Below, piece after piece: positions 51,725 to 59,575 of a DNA stretch of 64,000 nt. Made by a program: the position numbers and the translations under genes. The stretch is from Plut-88900 sp963668115. Its GTDB lineage: Bacteria > Chloroflexota > Dehalococcoidia > Plut-88900. The notes beneath the pieces were generated by a model. It was not told the DNA's origin, did not search any database, and saw only the letters and a list, made by a program, of their open reading frames with translations. The number at the start of each line of letters is the position of its first letter. Position 1 is the first letter of the stretch. The DNA is taken from NCBI GenBank assembly GCA_963668115.1, contig OY764147.1, positions 310,001-374,000 of the forward strand, given 5' to 3'.

Positions 51725-53023
51725 GTGGACCCATCCGAAGTCGACAGGTCGAAGGCTCCAAGTAGTGTTGAGAGTCAAGGGTCGGGGAGGACTCGGGACT
51801 CAGCGGTTGGGAAGGGCATAAGCAGGCGTCGATTCTTGCAGTTGACGGCGGCGGGGGGTGGGGTTGCTGCACTGGCAGCTTGTGGCGTTATGCCGACGGC
51901 GACTCCAATGGCAACGCCTGAGCCAACGTCGCCTCCGACTCCCAGCACTCCTGGGGAGGTGGAAGAGGCTCGGAGGTGGTTCAAAGATCCTGGGCCGTTC
52001 ATACGGCACAATGGCAGCCTTGAGGCGCGGCTGGAGAACGTCCAAGGGGTGACTACGCCGAATCGTTACTTCTTCGTGCGGAACAACTCGGAGAGCGTGG
52101 ACGTGGACGTGACGGGGTGGAGGCTGAGTTTAGAAGGAGATGGGGTGTCGGAGGCGGTGGAATTCAGCTATGAGGACATTCGAAGGATGCCGTCTCGGAC
52201 GGTAGTATCTTACCTCGAGTGTGCGGGAAATCATCGGTCGATGTTTGAGAAGTTGCATGGTCAGCAAACGAGCGGGACGCAGTGGGGGTTGGGGGCGGTG
52301 GGGAGCGGGGAGTGGACGGGGGTGCCGTTGCGGGATGTGCTGGCGGCCGCCGGAATCAAGGCGGATGCGCGAAGCGTGCTGTTGGTCGGGATGGATGCGA
52401 AGTCGCCGGAGGGTGGTTTCAGGCGGGTGATTCCAGTGGAGAAGGCGATGCATCCGGATACGCTACTGGCATACAGCCTGAATGGAGAGGCTTTGCCTCG
52501 GGACCACGGGTATCCACTAAGGGCCCTAGTGCCGGGTTGGGTGGGGTCGTCTTCAATCAAGTGGCTGCGGAGCATTGTGGTATCCAGAGAGATGATTTGG
52601 ACACGGAACAACACGACGCATTACGTGCTAGTTGGGGATGAGTATCCGAGGGAGGGGCTGGCGGATGGGCAGATCATTACTACGCAGGTAGTGAACAGCG
52701 CGCTGGCGCTGCCCTGGCCAGCAAGACTGTCCTCGGGCGAGTACCGGCTGTACGGGTTTGCGCATTCTCCTCATGGGCAGATTGCCAAGGTTGAATGGAG
52801 TGAGGACTCGGGGGGTACGTGGCATGAAGCGGATATATCCAGGGCGCAGGTACAATACTCTTGGGTGCGGTTTGAGTTCACGTGGGATGCGAGGCCGGGG
52901 GAGTACGAGATAATGATTCGGGCGACGGACTCGGAGGGGAACAGGCAGCCGGAAAGGGTGTCGTTCAATGCCAAAGGGTACCTGTTCAACCAGCCGATTC
53001 CACATCCGATCCGGGTGTCTTGA
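51725..53023 (+). CDS. Sulfite oxidase-like molybdopterin-dependent oxidoreductase, Tat lipoprotein
   Basis: 432 residues. A twin-arginine signal (SRRRFLQLTAAGGGVAALAAC, written in parts: SRRRFLQL and VAALAAC) ends at Cys53, so the mature enzyme is probably lipid-anchored outside the membrane. A Thr/Pro linker (57-77) follows. The molybdenum ligand is Cys166 in SYLECAGNHRS. The domain order is the sulfite oxidase core, then the Mo-co dimerisation domain (about 320-432, EYRLYGFAHSPHGQIAKVEWS quoted as GFAHSPHGQI and KVEWSEDSGGTWH). No heme domain, so an external acceptor is needed. GTG start; a TAGAAT just upstream hints at a leaderless mRNA. Confidence 0.88.
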   Translation: MDPSEVDRSKAPSSVESQGSGRTRDSAVGKGISRRRFLQLTAAGGGVAALAACGVMPTATPMATPEPTSPPTPSTPGEVEEARRWFKDPGPFIRHNGSLEARLENVQGVTTPNRYFFVRNNSESVDVDVTGWRLSLEGDGVSEAVEFSYEDIRRMPSRTVVSYLECAGNHRSMFEKLHGQQTSGTQWGLGAVGSGEWTGVPLRDVLAAAGIKADARSVLLVGMDAKSPEGGFRRVIPVEKAMHPDTLLAYSLNGEALPRDHGYPLRALVPGWVGSSSIKWLRSIVVSREMIWTRNNTTHYVLVGDEYPREGLADGQIITTQVVNSALALPWPARLSSGEYRLYGFAHSPHGQIAKVEWSEDSGGTWHEADISRAQVQYSWVRFEFTWDARPGEYEIMIRATDSEGNRQPERVSFNAKGYLFNQPIPHPIRVS

Positions 53024-53037
53024 AGGGGGTGTTACCG

Positions 53038-53160
53038 ATGAGGAGGTTGGACACTGTCCTAGATTCACGCCCAAGGCGCACGCCCTGGCGCATCTTCGAC
53101 ATCTACGACCTCACGGGGTTTCGGGATTACATTTGGACAGTTCGGTCTTTGGGTCGGTGA
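53038..53160 (+). CDS. Possible small protein between molybdoenzyme and sulfatase genes (40 aa)
   Basis: 40 codons with GAAGGGGGTGTTACC before the ATG. DIYDLTGFRDYIWTVRSLG could be an amphipathic helix. It overlaps nothing and fits the operon spacing, but no family is recognised and its first half resembles intergenic repeat text (ATTCACGCC...GGCGCATCTTCGAC, as at 27851). Confidence 0.3.
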   Translation: MRRLDTVLDSRPRRTPWRIFDIYDLTGFRDYIWTVRSLGR

Positions 53161-53179
53161 TACGGCAAGGAGATAAGAG

Positions 53180-54565
53180 ATGAATGTGATTTGGATAGTT
53201 GCGGATACGTTCAGGTGGGACCGGATGGGGGCGTATGGGAACGACTGGATCAGGACACCAGCGCTGGACTCGCTGGCTGAGAAGTCGGTGAGGTTTGATG
53301 CGCACTACGTGTCTTCGTTTCCGACGGTGCCGGCTCGGGCGGACCACCAGACTGGTCAGTGGACGATGTCGTTTATGGGTTGGGAGCCACTGCCTTCGCA
53401 TTCCATAACGCTAGCGGACATACTGTCGGAGAAGGGATACGTGACGGCGGCGGTGGTGGATACACCGTACTACATCAGGGACGGGATGAACTTCGACAGG
53501 GGGTTCCAGGGGTTTTTCTTCAACCCCAGCCAGGATGCGACTTTAATCCCGGGCAGGTTCAGGACTGAATCAGGGGACCTGAGGTCAGGGTGGAGGACGG
53601 AGGCGGACCATGCTGCGCCGCAAACCTTTACGTGGGCAGCGCAGTGGCTCCAGCGACATTACAAGGAGAATTTCTTCCTTTACATCGATACGTGGGACCC
53701 GCACGAGCCGTGGGATGCGCCGAACTACTACACCGAGCTGTACATGCCGGACTACGACGGAGAGGTGATAGACCCGCCGTATAACAGGTGGCAGGACGTG
53801 CCGGGGTTCACGGAGGCGAAGGTGAAGAAGGCCCACGCTTCGTATTGCGGAGAGGTGACGATGGTGGACACGTGGGTCGGGTACCTGCTGCGGTGCGTCG
53901 AGAACATGGGACTAATGGACAAAACAGCGATCATCTTCACCACGGACCACGGGTTCCTGTTCGGGGAGCACGGGGGGCATTTCGGGAAGTCGGTGTATAC
54001 GAACGAGGAGGGAACGGCGGCAGCGGGATGGATGCAGGCCGGGGCGGGGTGGGGCCACGATCCGCTGTACGATGAGATTATCCGCATACCGCTCCTGATG
54101 TACGTACCAGGCGTAAAAACCGGGGTGTACGACAAGCTGACGGCGGCCGTGGACGTGATGCCTACGGTGATGCAGATCCTGGAGCAGCCAATTCCCGAGC
54201 ACGTGGAAGGGGACAGCTTACTGGAGAGGATGCACGATTTGTCGATGCCGGGACGGGAGTTTGTGATTAGCGGAAAGCCCTTCGCAAATCCGGGGGCGGA
54301 GGTTAGGCACGTGGACAACTTCCTGCGTCGGGCGAAGGTGCACTCGAACACTGTGGTGACGACTGACGAGTGGTCGCTGCTATATGCGGCGGAGGCTGGA
54401 AAGTCGGAGCTGTATCACCGGGTGTCGGACCCCGGGCAGGAGCGTAACGTGGTGAACGACCGGGAGGACGTGGCAAGGGACTTGCACCAATACCTGGTGA
54501 AGTTCATGGGGGACACGGGCCTGGAGGAGCGGTTGAGGGGGCCTAGGCTGGAGTATCGGGGGTAG
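53180..54565 (+). CDS. Sulfatase-fold (alkaline phosphatase superfamily) hydrolase with Thr at the nucleophile position
   Basis: 461 residues. The fold signature is clear: IVADTFRWDRMG at the start, TTDHGFLFGEHGGHFGK (Asp256, His257, Lys270 as metal and substrate ligands), and DPHEPW with His175. The formylglycine site CxPxR of sulfatases reads TVPAR here, so Thr49 replaces Cys or Ser. A Thr nucleophile occurs in phosphodiesterases and phosphomutases of this superfamily, so a phosphate-ester or phosphonate substrate may be more likely than a sulfate ester. AAGGAGATAAGAG precedes the ATG. Confidence 0.85.
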   Translation: MNVIWIVADTFRWDRMGAYGNDWIRTPALDSLAEKSVRFDAHYVSSFPTVPARADHQTGQWTMSFMGWEPLPSHSITLADILSEKGYVTAAVVDTPYYIRDGMNFDRGFQGFFFNPSQDATLIPGRFRTESGDLRSGWRTEADHAAPQTFTWAAQWLQRHYKENFFLYIDTWDPHEPWDAPNYYTELYMPDYDGEVIDPPYNRWQDVPGFTEAKVKKAHASYCGEVTMVDTWVGYLLRCVENMGLMDKTAIIFTTDHGFLFGEHGGHFGKSVYTNEEGTAAAGWMQAGAGWGHDPLYDEIIRIPLLMYVPGVKTGVYDKLTAAVDVMPTVMQILEQPIPEHVEGDSLLERMHDLSMPGREFVISGKPFANPGAEVRHVDNFLRRAKVHSNTVVTTDEWSLLYAAEAGKSELYHRVSDPGQERNVVNDREDVARDLHQYLVKFMGDTGLEERLRGPRLEYRG

Positions 54566-54579
54566 GGAGTGAAATCCGG

Positions 54580-54617
54580 TTGACTCACCGCTGACTTAGC
54601 CATATAGTTAGCTAAGT
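54580..54617 (+). promoter_or_regulatory. Promoter and operator of toxin-antitoxin locus 1
   Basis: TTGACT (54580-54585), 17 bp, TATAGT (54603-54608). Arms ACTTAGC and GCTAAGT (54594-54600, 54611-54617) flank the -10, and the palindrome TTAGCTAA (54608-54615) overlaps it. This suits autorepression by the Phd-type antitoxin. Confidence 0.75.
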
Positions 54618-54635
54618 TAATGCAAGGGACCGGAA

Positions 54636-54872
54636 ATGACTACTGTAAACGTGCATGAGGCGAAGACAAACCTGTCGCGACTATTGGCGCAAGTGGAAGC
54701 GGGAGAAGAAATCGTTATCGCCCGTAGGGGCAAGCCGGTGGCGAGGCTAGTTGGCTGCGATCCCAAAGGGAAGCCACAGCCCGATGTTCTGAAGGGCCTG
54801 ATAAATATCGAGGACAGCTTTTTCTTCGACCCGTTGCCGGAGGAAGAGCTTAAACTTTGGGAGGGGAGCTAG
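54636..54872 (+). CDS. Phd/YefM family antitoxin (locus 1)
   Basis: 78 residues. TTVNVHEAKTNLSRLLAQVE and EEIVIARRGKPVARLV are the DNA-binding Phd fold; the C-terminus (FDPLPEEELKLWEG) would wrap the toxin. It is nearly identical to the antitoxin of locus 2 over the first 40 codons. Its toxin gene is reduced to a stub, so it may persist as an orphan antitoxin that can also bind the second operator or toxin. Confidence 0.92.
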   Translation: MTTVNVHEAKTNLSRLLAQVEAGEEIVIARRGKPVARLVGCDPKGKPQPDVLKGLINIEDSFFFDPLPEEELKLWEGS

Positions 54873-54910
54873 TGCGGCTTGTTTTGGATACCAACGGATT
54901 GATTAGATGA
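54872..54910 (+). pseudogene. Truncated PIN-domain toxin (12 codons left)
   Basis: GTG overlapping the antitoxin stop (TAGTG), then RLVLDTNGLIR and TGA. This matches the start of PIN toxins (LLDTHSFLW in locus 2). The remainder is missing: locus 2 begins within 60 bp, so a deletion removed the toxin body. Confidence 0.75.
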
Positions 54911-54968
54911 GTTGGGCGGAATGCTCGGTTGCAGCCTAGCGCGCGCTCGATTGTTTGGGGTAACCCGG

Positions 54969-55012
54969 TTGACTGGTTACTGTATTAGCTATTGGGTTAG
55001 CTAATACAGTAA
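54969..55012 (+). promoter_or_regulatory. Promoter -35 and operator of toxin-antitoxin locus 2
   Basis: TTGACT at 54969-54974, then a perfect 15-bp inverted repeat: TTACTGTATTAGCTA (54977-54991), spacer TTGGGT, and its exact complement (54998-55012). The -10 at normal spacing would be the poor TTGGGT inside the spacer. The TTAGCTA core is shared with locus 1. Confidence 0.8.
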
Positions 55013-55023
55013 AAGGAACGAAT

Positions 55024-55257
55024 ATGACAACTGTGAACGTGCATGAGGCAAAGACAAACCTGTCGCGACTATTGGTGCAAGTGGAAAACGGTGAAGAGGT
55101 TGTGATAGCACGCAACGGCAAGCCGGTGGCCCGGCTGGTGAAGTGTAAACCTAAGGGAAGGCCACAATTTGGCGTATTGAAGGGAAAGATAAAGATACAC
55201 GACAGCTTTTACGATCCAATGACGGAAGAAGAACTGAAGCTGTGGGAGGGCGGATAG
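55024..55257 (+). CDS. Phd/YefM family antitoxin (locus 2)
   Basis: 77 residues, TTVNVHEAKTNLSRLLVQVE then GEEVVIARNGKPVARLVKC. The C-terminus (HDSFYDPMTEEELKLWEGG) parallels locus 1. AAAAGGAACGAAT precedes the ATG, and the operator lies directly upstream. The stop abuts the toxin start. Confidence 0.93.
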   Translation: MTTVNVHEAKTNLSRLLVQVENGEEVVIARNGKPVARLVKCKPKGRPQFGVLKGKIKIHDSFYDPMTEEELKLWEGG

Positions 55258-55641
55258 CTGCAGCTCCTACTGGATACCCACTCTTTCCTTTGGTGGCTGG
55301 AGGGAAACTCGCGATTGCCGATTTCTGCTCGCCGTGCTATCTCTGACCCCACGAATGATAAGTGGGTTAGCGCTGCCTCCGTATGGGAGATCGCCATCAA
55401 GCACAATGCAGGCAAGTTGGAAGAAGTAGGGCGGTATGTATTAGATATGCCGGCTGTGTTGGAGGGAGAGGGATTTGAGGAGTTGCCTGTAACGGTTAGT
55501 GATGGGGTTCGGGCGGGGATGCTTCCGGTACATCATCGTGACCCGTTCGACAGGATGCTAATTGCACAGGCACTGGGACGGAACCTGATGTTAGTATCCG
55601 TGGAGCAGTTTTTTGACCGGAGGGTGCGGCGGTTGTGGTGA
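55258..55641 (+). CDS. PIN-domain (VapC-like) toxin, CTG start
   Basis: 127 residues counted from CTG at 55258, immediately after the antitoxin stop. The PIN core is LLLDTHSFLWWLEG (Asp6), SAASVWEIAIK (Glu), VHHRDPFDRMLIAQAL (Asp) and LMLVSVEQFF, where the usual last Asp is Glu. These RNases cleave tRNA or rRNA. No ATG, GTG or TTG lies in frame before residue 20; GGGAGGG sits 7 bases upstream of CTG. Compared with locus 1 (TAGTG), one extra C (TAGCTG) has turned GTG into CTG. A TTG at 55315 would remove the first catalytic Asp. Confidence 0.85.
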   Translation: MQLLLDTHSFLWWLEGNSRLPISARRAISDPTNDKWVSAASVWEIAIKHNAGKLEEVGRYVLDMPAVLEGEGFEELPVTVSDGVRAGMLPVHHRDPFDRMLIAQALGRNLMLVSVEQFFDRRVRRLW

Positions 55642-55705
55642 ATCAAATCGGTACCTACTGACTATCCCATGCAGCCTGTAAAGGCGAGACGGATGGGTGG
55701 GTGTG

Positions 55706-55790
55706 GGCATCCCCCCGCTCGACCCCCTGCCTTCGCAGGGGAAGGCTCTTCGAGGGCCTCAGGATGAGCGGTCCCGCCCCCTAAGACGAT
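55706..55790. repeat. Dispersed intergenic repeat (CTGCCTTCGCAGG / GGCTCTTCGAGG type)
   Basis: CTCGACCCCCTGCCTTCGCA, GGGGAAGGCTCTTCGAGGG and CTCAGGATGAGCGG. The first part is identical to 51058 onward and the end resembles 43212-43240. It fills the gap between the convergent toxin and SDR genes. Confidence 0.6.
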
Positions 55791-55824
55791 TATTGTCGAG
55801 GTCCAGAAACTGTTGGCAATTCAG

Positions 55825-56589
55825 TCAGCGGGCGGTCATGCCGCCGTCTATGGGGACGACGGCGCCGGTGACGAAGGAGGCCTCGTCGGAGGAGAGCCAG
55901 ACGATGGCCTCGGCGATCTCCTCGGGGTTGCCCATGCGGCCGGTGGGCGTTTTGGTGATCATCCAGTCTTCTAAGCCGGGGTTTACGTCGATGACTCGGC
56001 GGACCATGGAGGTGTCGGTGTAGCCGGGGCCGACGGCGTTGACCCGTATGCCTTCCTGGGCGTATTCGAGGGCGGCGACCCTGGTCAGGCCCGACACACC
56101 ATGCTTGCTGGCGGTGTAGGCGGCGGTATTGGGTGCGCCGACGATGCCATAGATGGAGGCGAGGTTTACTATCGAGCCGCGGCCTTGTTCGAGCATTACG
56201 GGTATTTCGTATTTCATGGAGAGCCAGACGCCGCGCAGGTTCACGTCGATGATGCGGTCCCAGTCATCTTCGGAGTAGAGGTGGGTGGGGTTGCGGGAGG
56301 CGACGTTGACGCCGGCGTTGTTGACGGCGCAGTCGAGGCTGCCAAACCGGGCGACGGTGCGCTGGACAAGGGCTTCGACCTGGGACGTGAGGGTGACGTT
56401 GGCGGGGATGAATATGGCTTCTCCGCCGGTTTCGAGGATGAGCTTTACTGTCTCGAGGCCGCCCGGGCCGTTCATGTCGGAGACGACTACTTTGCAGCCG
56501 CGTCGGGCGAAGGCCAGGGAGGTGGCGCGGCCGATGCCGGAGCCGCCGCCGGTGACGAGGGCGACTTTTCCGTTAAGGCTTTCGTACAT
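55825..56589 (-). CDS. Short-chain dehydrogenase/reductase
   Basis: 254 residues. Cofactor loop TGGGSGIG (13-20), NNAG at 90-93, and the catalytic Ser145, Tyr158 and Lys162 (AAYTASKHG). The acidic Asp38 after the second strand (VVVSDMN) suggests NAD(H) preference. The ending VTGAVVPIDGGMTAR is typical of the classical FabG-like type. Substrate unknown. Confidence 0.92.
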   Translation of the reverse strand: MYESLNGKVALVTGGGSGIGRATSLAFARRGCKVVVSDMNGPGGLETVKLILETGGEAIFIPANVTLTSQVEALVQRTVARFGSLDCAVNNAGVNVASRNPTHLYSEDDWDRIIDVNLRGVWLSMKYEIPVMLEQGRGSIVNLASIYGIVGAPNTAAYTASKHGVSGLTRVAALEYAQEGIRVNAVGPGYTDTSMVRRVIDVNPGLEDWMITKTPTGRMGNPEEIAEAIVWLSSDEASFVTGAVVPIDGGMTAR

Positions 56590-56613
56590 AGCGTTGCTCC
56601 TAAGGAAGGGTGG

Positions 56614-56892
56614 CTATTTGGTCTGTTTGCCGGTGGGTGGGGAGGGGCGGAGGAGTCGGCCCTGGCCGTCCCGCCATTCGTTGCCCCAGAGGATAGTGAT
56701 GCCTTCGTAGATGCCCCAGAGGGCGCCGACGATGGTGAGGGTGAGCAGTATCTGGACGATGCCGTGGATGGGATAGCCGAGGTAGAAGCGGTGGGCGCCT
56801 ATGGGGCCGAAGACGACGCCGAGGTTGCCGGCCATGGAGCGGTCCTTGGGGGAGTATTCTTCCTGTGGGGGTTTTCGTTTTCTTTTGCTCAT
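56614..56892 (-). CDS. TM2 domain protein
   Basis: 92 residues with two membrane segments joined by a short turn. GPIGAHRFYLGYPIHGIVQI is the TM2 signature, and a charged N-terminus (MSKRKRKPPQEE) precedes it. ATG 56892 is chosen; a longer frame runs into the opposite promoter region. Function of TM2 proteins in bacteria is not settled. Confidence 0.85.
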   Translation of the reverse strand: MSKRKRKPPQEEYSPKDRSMAGNLGVVFGPIGAHRFYLGYPIHGIVQILLTLTIVGALWGIYEGITILWGNEWRDGQGRLLRPSPPTGKQTK

Positions 56893-56990
56893 GTGCAGCC
56901 TCGCGTGTCGGGTCTGAGGATATCTACCTTTGCGGAGGGATGGCCTATAATGGGGCCCGGCCAACAACAATTTTGGAGATTGTAAGCGAT

Positions 56991-57786
56991 ATGTCGGATT
57001 TCGAGGACAGGGTAAACCGAGGGGAAGCCAGCTATCAAGAGCTTAGCCTGGGAGGCAGGACGGCGGCGGGGCTTCCGCAGTACGACCTGGTGCCGGGAAT
57101 GGGAGACTGGGTGACGGCATCGCTGTTTGGGGAAGTGTGGGGGAGGCCGGGTCTGCCGAAGAAGATGAGAAGCATTGCCACCATGACGGCTTTGACAGTT
57201 ACGGGCAAGGAGCCCCAGCTGAAAGGACACATAGGTTATGCTCTGAACCTGGGGTGGACGAAGGAAGAGCTAGGCGAACTTTTCATGCACCTGGTGTTCT
57301 ATGCGGGGCTACCTTCGACGCTGAATGCGTTGTCTGTGGCTCGGGCGGTGTTCGAGGAACGGGGGCTCATGGATGAAGAGGCCGGAGAGTCGGAGGTGGG
57401 AGAGTCTACGGCGGAGCGCGTGGCCAAGGGCAATGAGGTGTTAAGTGAACTCAGCCTCGGGCATCCGGAAGTTGCGTCGGGGCCGGAGTATGGACTGGTG
57501 TCGGGGATGGAGGAGTGGGTGACGGCCAGTCTGTTCGGGGACGTGTGGGGGAGGCCGGGTCTGGAGAAGAAGGTGCGGAGCCTGGCCACTATGTCGGCGC
57601 TGTGTGTGCTCGGACGGTTGCCACAGTTAAAGGGACACGTGGACTGGGCGCTGAACCTGGGGTGGAGTCGGGAGGAGGTCGGGAGAGCTGTTCATGCACC
57701 TGGTGTACTACTGCGGGCTTCCCGCTTGCCTCAACGCGCTGGGGGTGGCGAAGGAAGTGTTCGACGAGCGGGATGCCGCGAACTAG
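56991..57786 (+). pseudogene. Carboxymuconolactone decarboxylase family protein, two domains, frameshifted
   Basis: Two CMD domains in tandem: residues about 28-120 (SLFGEVWGRPGLPKKMRS, HIGYALNLGWTKEELGELF) and about 160-260 (SLFGDVWGRPGLEKKVRS, HVDWALNLGWSREEV). One extra base in the GGG at 57681-57683 shifts the frame just before the second GELFMHLVYYCGLPACLN, which reappears in the +1 frame and ends at TAG 57786 (796 bp, one over a multiple of three). No CxxC alkylhydroperoxidase motif is seen in either domain. Without the shift it would be a 264-residue protein. The long fused frame running on into the next gene is an artefact of the shift. Confidence 0.8.
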
Positions 57787-57815
57787 ACGTCAACGTCGAT
57801 AATCAGGAGGAAGAG

Positions 57816-59410
57816 ATGAGTTTCTACACAACAAGGCCGTCGGTCGTGGCGCAGCATGGGATGGTGGCTACCAGCGAGACGCAGGCGGCGATGGCAGGGC
57901 TTCGGGTGCTGGAGGAAGGGGGGAATGCGGTTGATGCGGCGATCGCGACCTCGGCGGCGCTGTGCGTAACGGAGCCGATGTCCACGGGGCTGGGTGGGGA
58001 CATGTTCGCTCTGACGTGGATGGCCAAGGACCGGAAGGTGACGGCGCTGAACGGGAGTGGGAGGTCGGGGAGGGGGGCGTCGCTGGAGGAACTCAGGAGG
58101 GAAGGGCACAGGGAGATGCCGCAGCTGGGGGCGCAGTCGGTGACGGTTCCGGGCATCGTGGATGGGTGGGATACGCTGTTGAAGAGACATGGGACGATGC
58201 CACTGTCCCGTCTGCTGGAGCCGGCCATCGGGTATGCGAGCGAGGGGTTCGTGGTGCAGAAGGTGCTCGGCCGGTCGTGGAAGAACAATGAGGCCAAGCT
58301 GGCGAGATGCCCGTCGGGTGGGGAGCTACTGGTGAACGGTCGGGCGCCGAGGGCGGGGGAAGTGATGAAGGTCCCGGAGATGGCGGAGGTGTTGAAATCG
58401 ATTGCGAAGCTCGGGCCGAGGGCATTTTACAAGGGGAAGCTCGCGGAGAAGATTGCCGACTACGTGCAAAAGATGGGCGGGTGGCTTGATAAGGAAGACC
58501 TGGAGAACCACGAGTCCACCTGGGATGAACCGATCCACACGGACTATAGAGGGGTGCGGGTGTGGGAATGCCCGCCCAACGGTCACGGGATTGCGGCGTT
58601 GATGGCGATGAACATAGCGGAGGGTTCGATATCCGGGGGATGGGATTTCAATCGGCGGACACGTATCACCACCTGATCGAATCGATGAGGCTGGCGTACG
58701 CGGACGCGCTGCAGTACGTGGCGGACCCGGCGAAGGTTGACGTGCCGATGAAGGCGCTGCTGGACAAGGGGTATGCGGCGGAGCGTCGGGGGCAGATTTC
58801 ATGCGACGGGGTGATACAGCACCCGAAGCCCGGCAACGTTTATGCGACGGCCAACACGGCCTACCTGACGGTGGTGGACGGGGAGGGGAACGCCTGCTCT
58901 TTCATTAACAGCCTGTACGAAAGCTTTGGGACCGGGCTGGTGGTGCCGGGCACCGGGATTGCGTTACATAACCGAGGGGCGCTGTTCTCGTTGGACCCGG
59001 AGCACCCGAATGCACTGGCGCCGGGGAAGAGGCCGTATCACACGATAATCCCGGCGATGGCTACGCGCGGGGACAATGTGTGGTTATCCTTCGGGGTGAT
59101 GGGGGGATTCCAGCAGCCTCAAGGGCAGCTTCAGGTCATGGCGAATATGGTCGACTTCGACCTTGAGCCGCAGGAGGCACTGGACGCGCTGCGGTTCAGT
59201 GCGCTTATAGGGGATGGGGTGGCCCTGGAGGATGAGGTGGATGCGGGGACCCGGGAAGAGCTAATCAGGAGAGGTCATTCGGTGGTGACGTACGGTGATG
59301 AGAACAGGAGCCTGTTCGGTGGAGGGCAGATAATCGAGCGGGATGCGGAGACGGGGGTGTTGAGGGGTGGGTCTGAACCTCGGAAGGATGGGTGTGCTAT
59401 CGGGTGGTAG
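57816..59410 (+). pseudogene. Gamma-glutamyltransferase family protein, frameshifted
   Basis: About 531 codons if repaired. The large-subunit part has GGNAVDAAIATSAALCVTEP, STGLGGDMFAL and NGSGRSGRGAS. The processing nucleophile is the Thr of ANTAYLTVVD, as in YwrD-like members that have TAYL or TVYL instead of TTHY; SFINSLYESFGTG follows. One base is missing in the GGG at 58622-58624 (AEG then FDIRGMGFQSADTYHH in the next frame; 1595 bp, one short of a multiple of three). The enzyme is probably functional if the shift is a sequencing error. It follows the CMD gene by 29 bp. Confidence 0.85.
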
Positions 59411-59416
59411 GGGGGA

Positions 59417-59514
59417 GGGCGACTCACCGGTCGCCTCTGCGTGGAGGGGGATTAAGGAAGAATGCGGATGGACAGGCCCCAGATCCCTCGCGGGACCTCG
59501 GGATGGGAGAGGGG
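59417..59514. repeat. Dispersed intergenic repeats
   Basis: GGGCGACTCACCGGTCGCCT and CAGATCCCTCGCGGGACCTC are variants of the sequences at 51190 and 51253. No gene is visible in the gap before ispH. Confidence 0.5.
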
Positions 59515-59528
59515 TGGGGTCGGGGATG

Positions 59529-59534
59529 TATAAT
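59529..59534 (+). promoter_or_regulatory. TATAAT -10 element of ispH
   Basis: A perfect TATAAT preceded directly by TG, 41 bp before the TTG start. The -35 is weak. Confidence 0.5.
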
Positions 59535-59575
59535 TGCTTGAGCCGAGAGGCGAAACCAGAAAGGGGACTGCAACG

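Noticed and set aside
56865..58676. CMD-GGT fusion protein of 603 residues
   Set aside because: The fusion arises because the extra base at 57681 bypasses the CMD stop. Each part matches a separate family, and an ATG with GGAGGAAGAG starts GGT.
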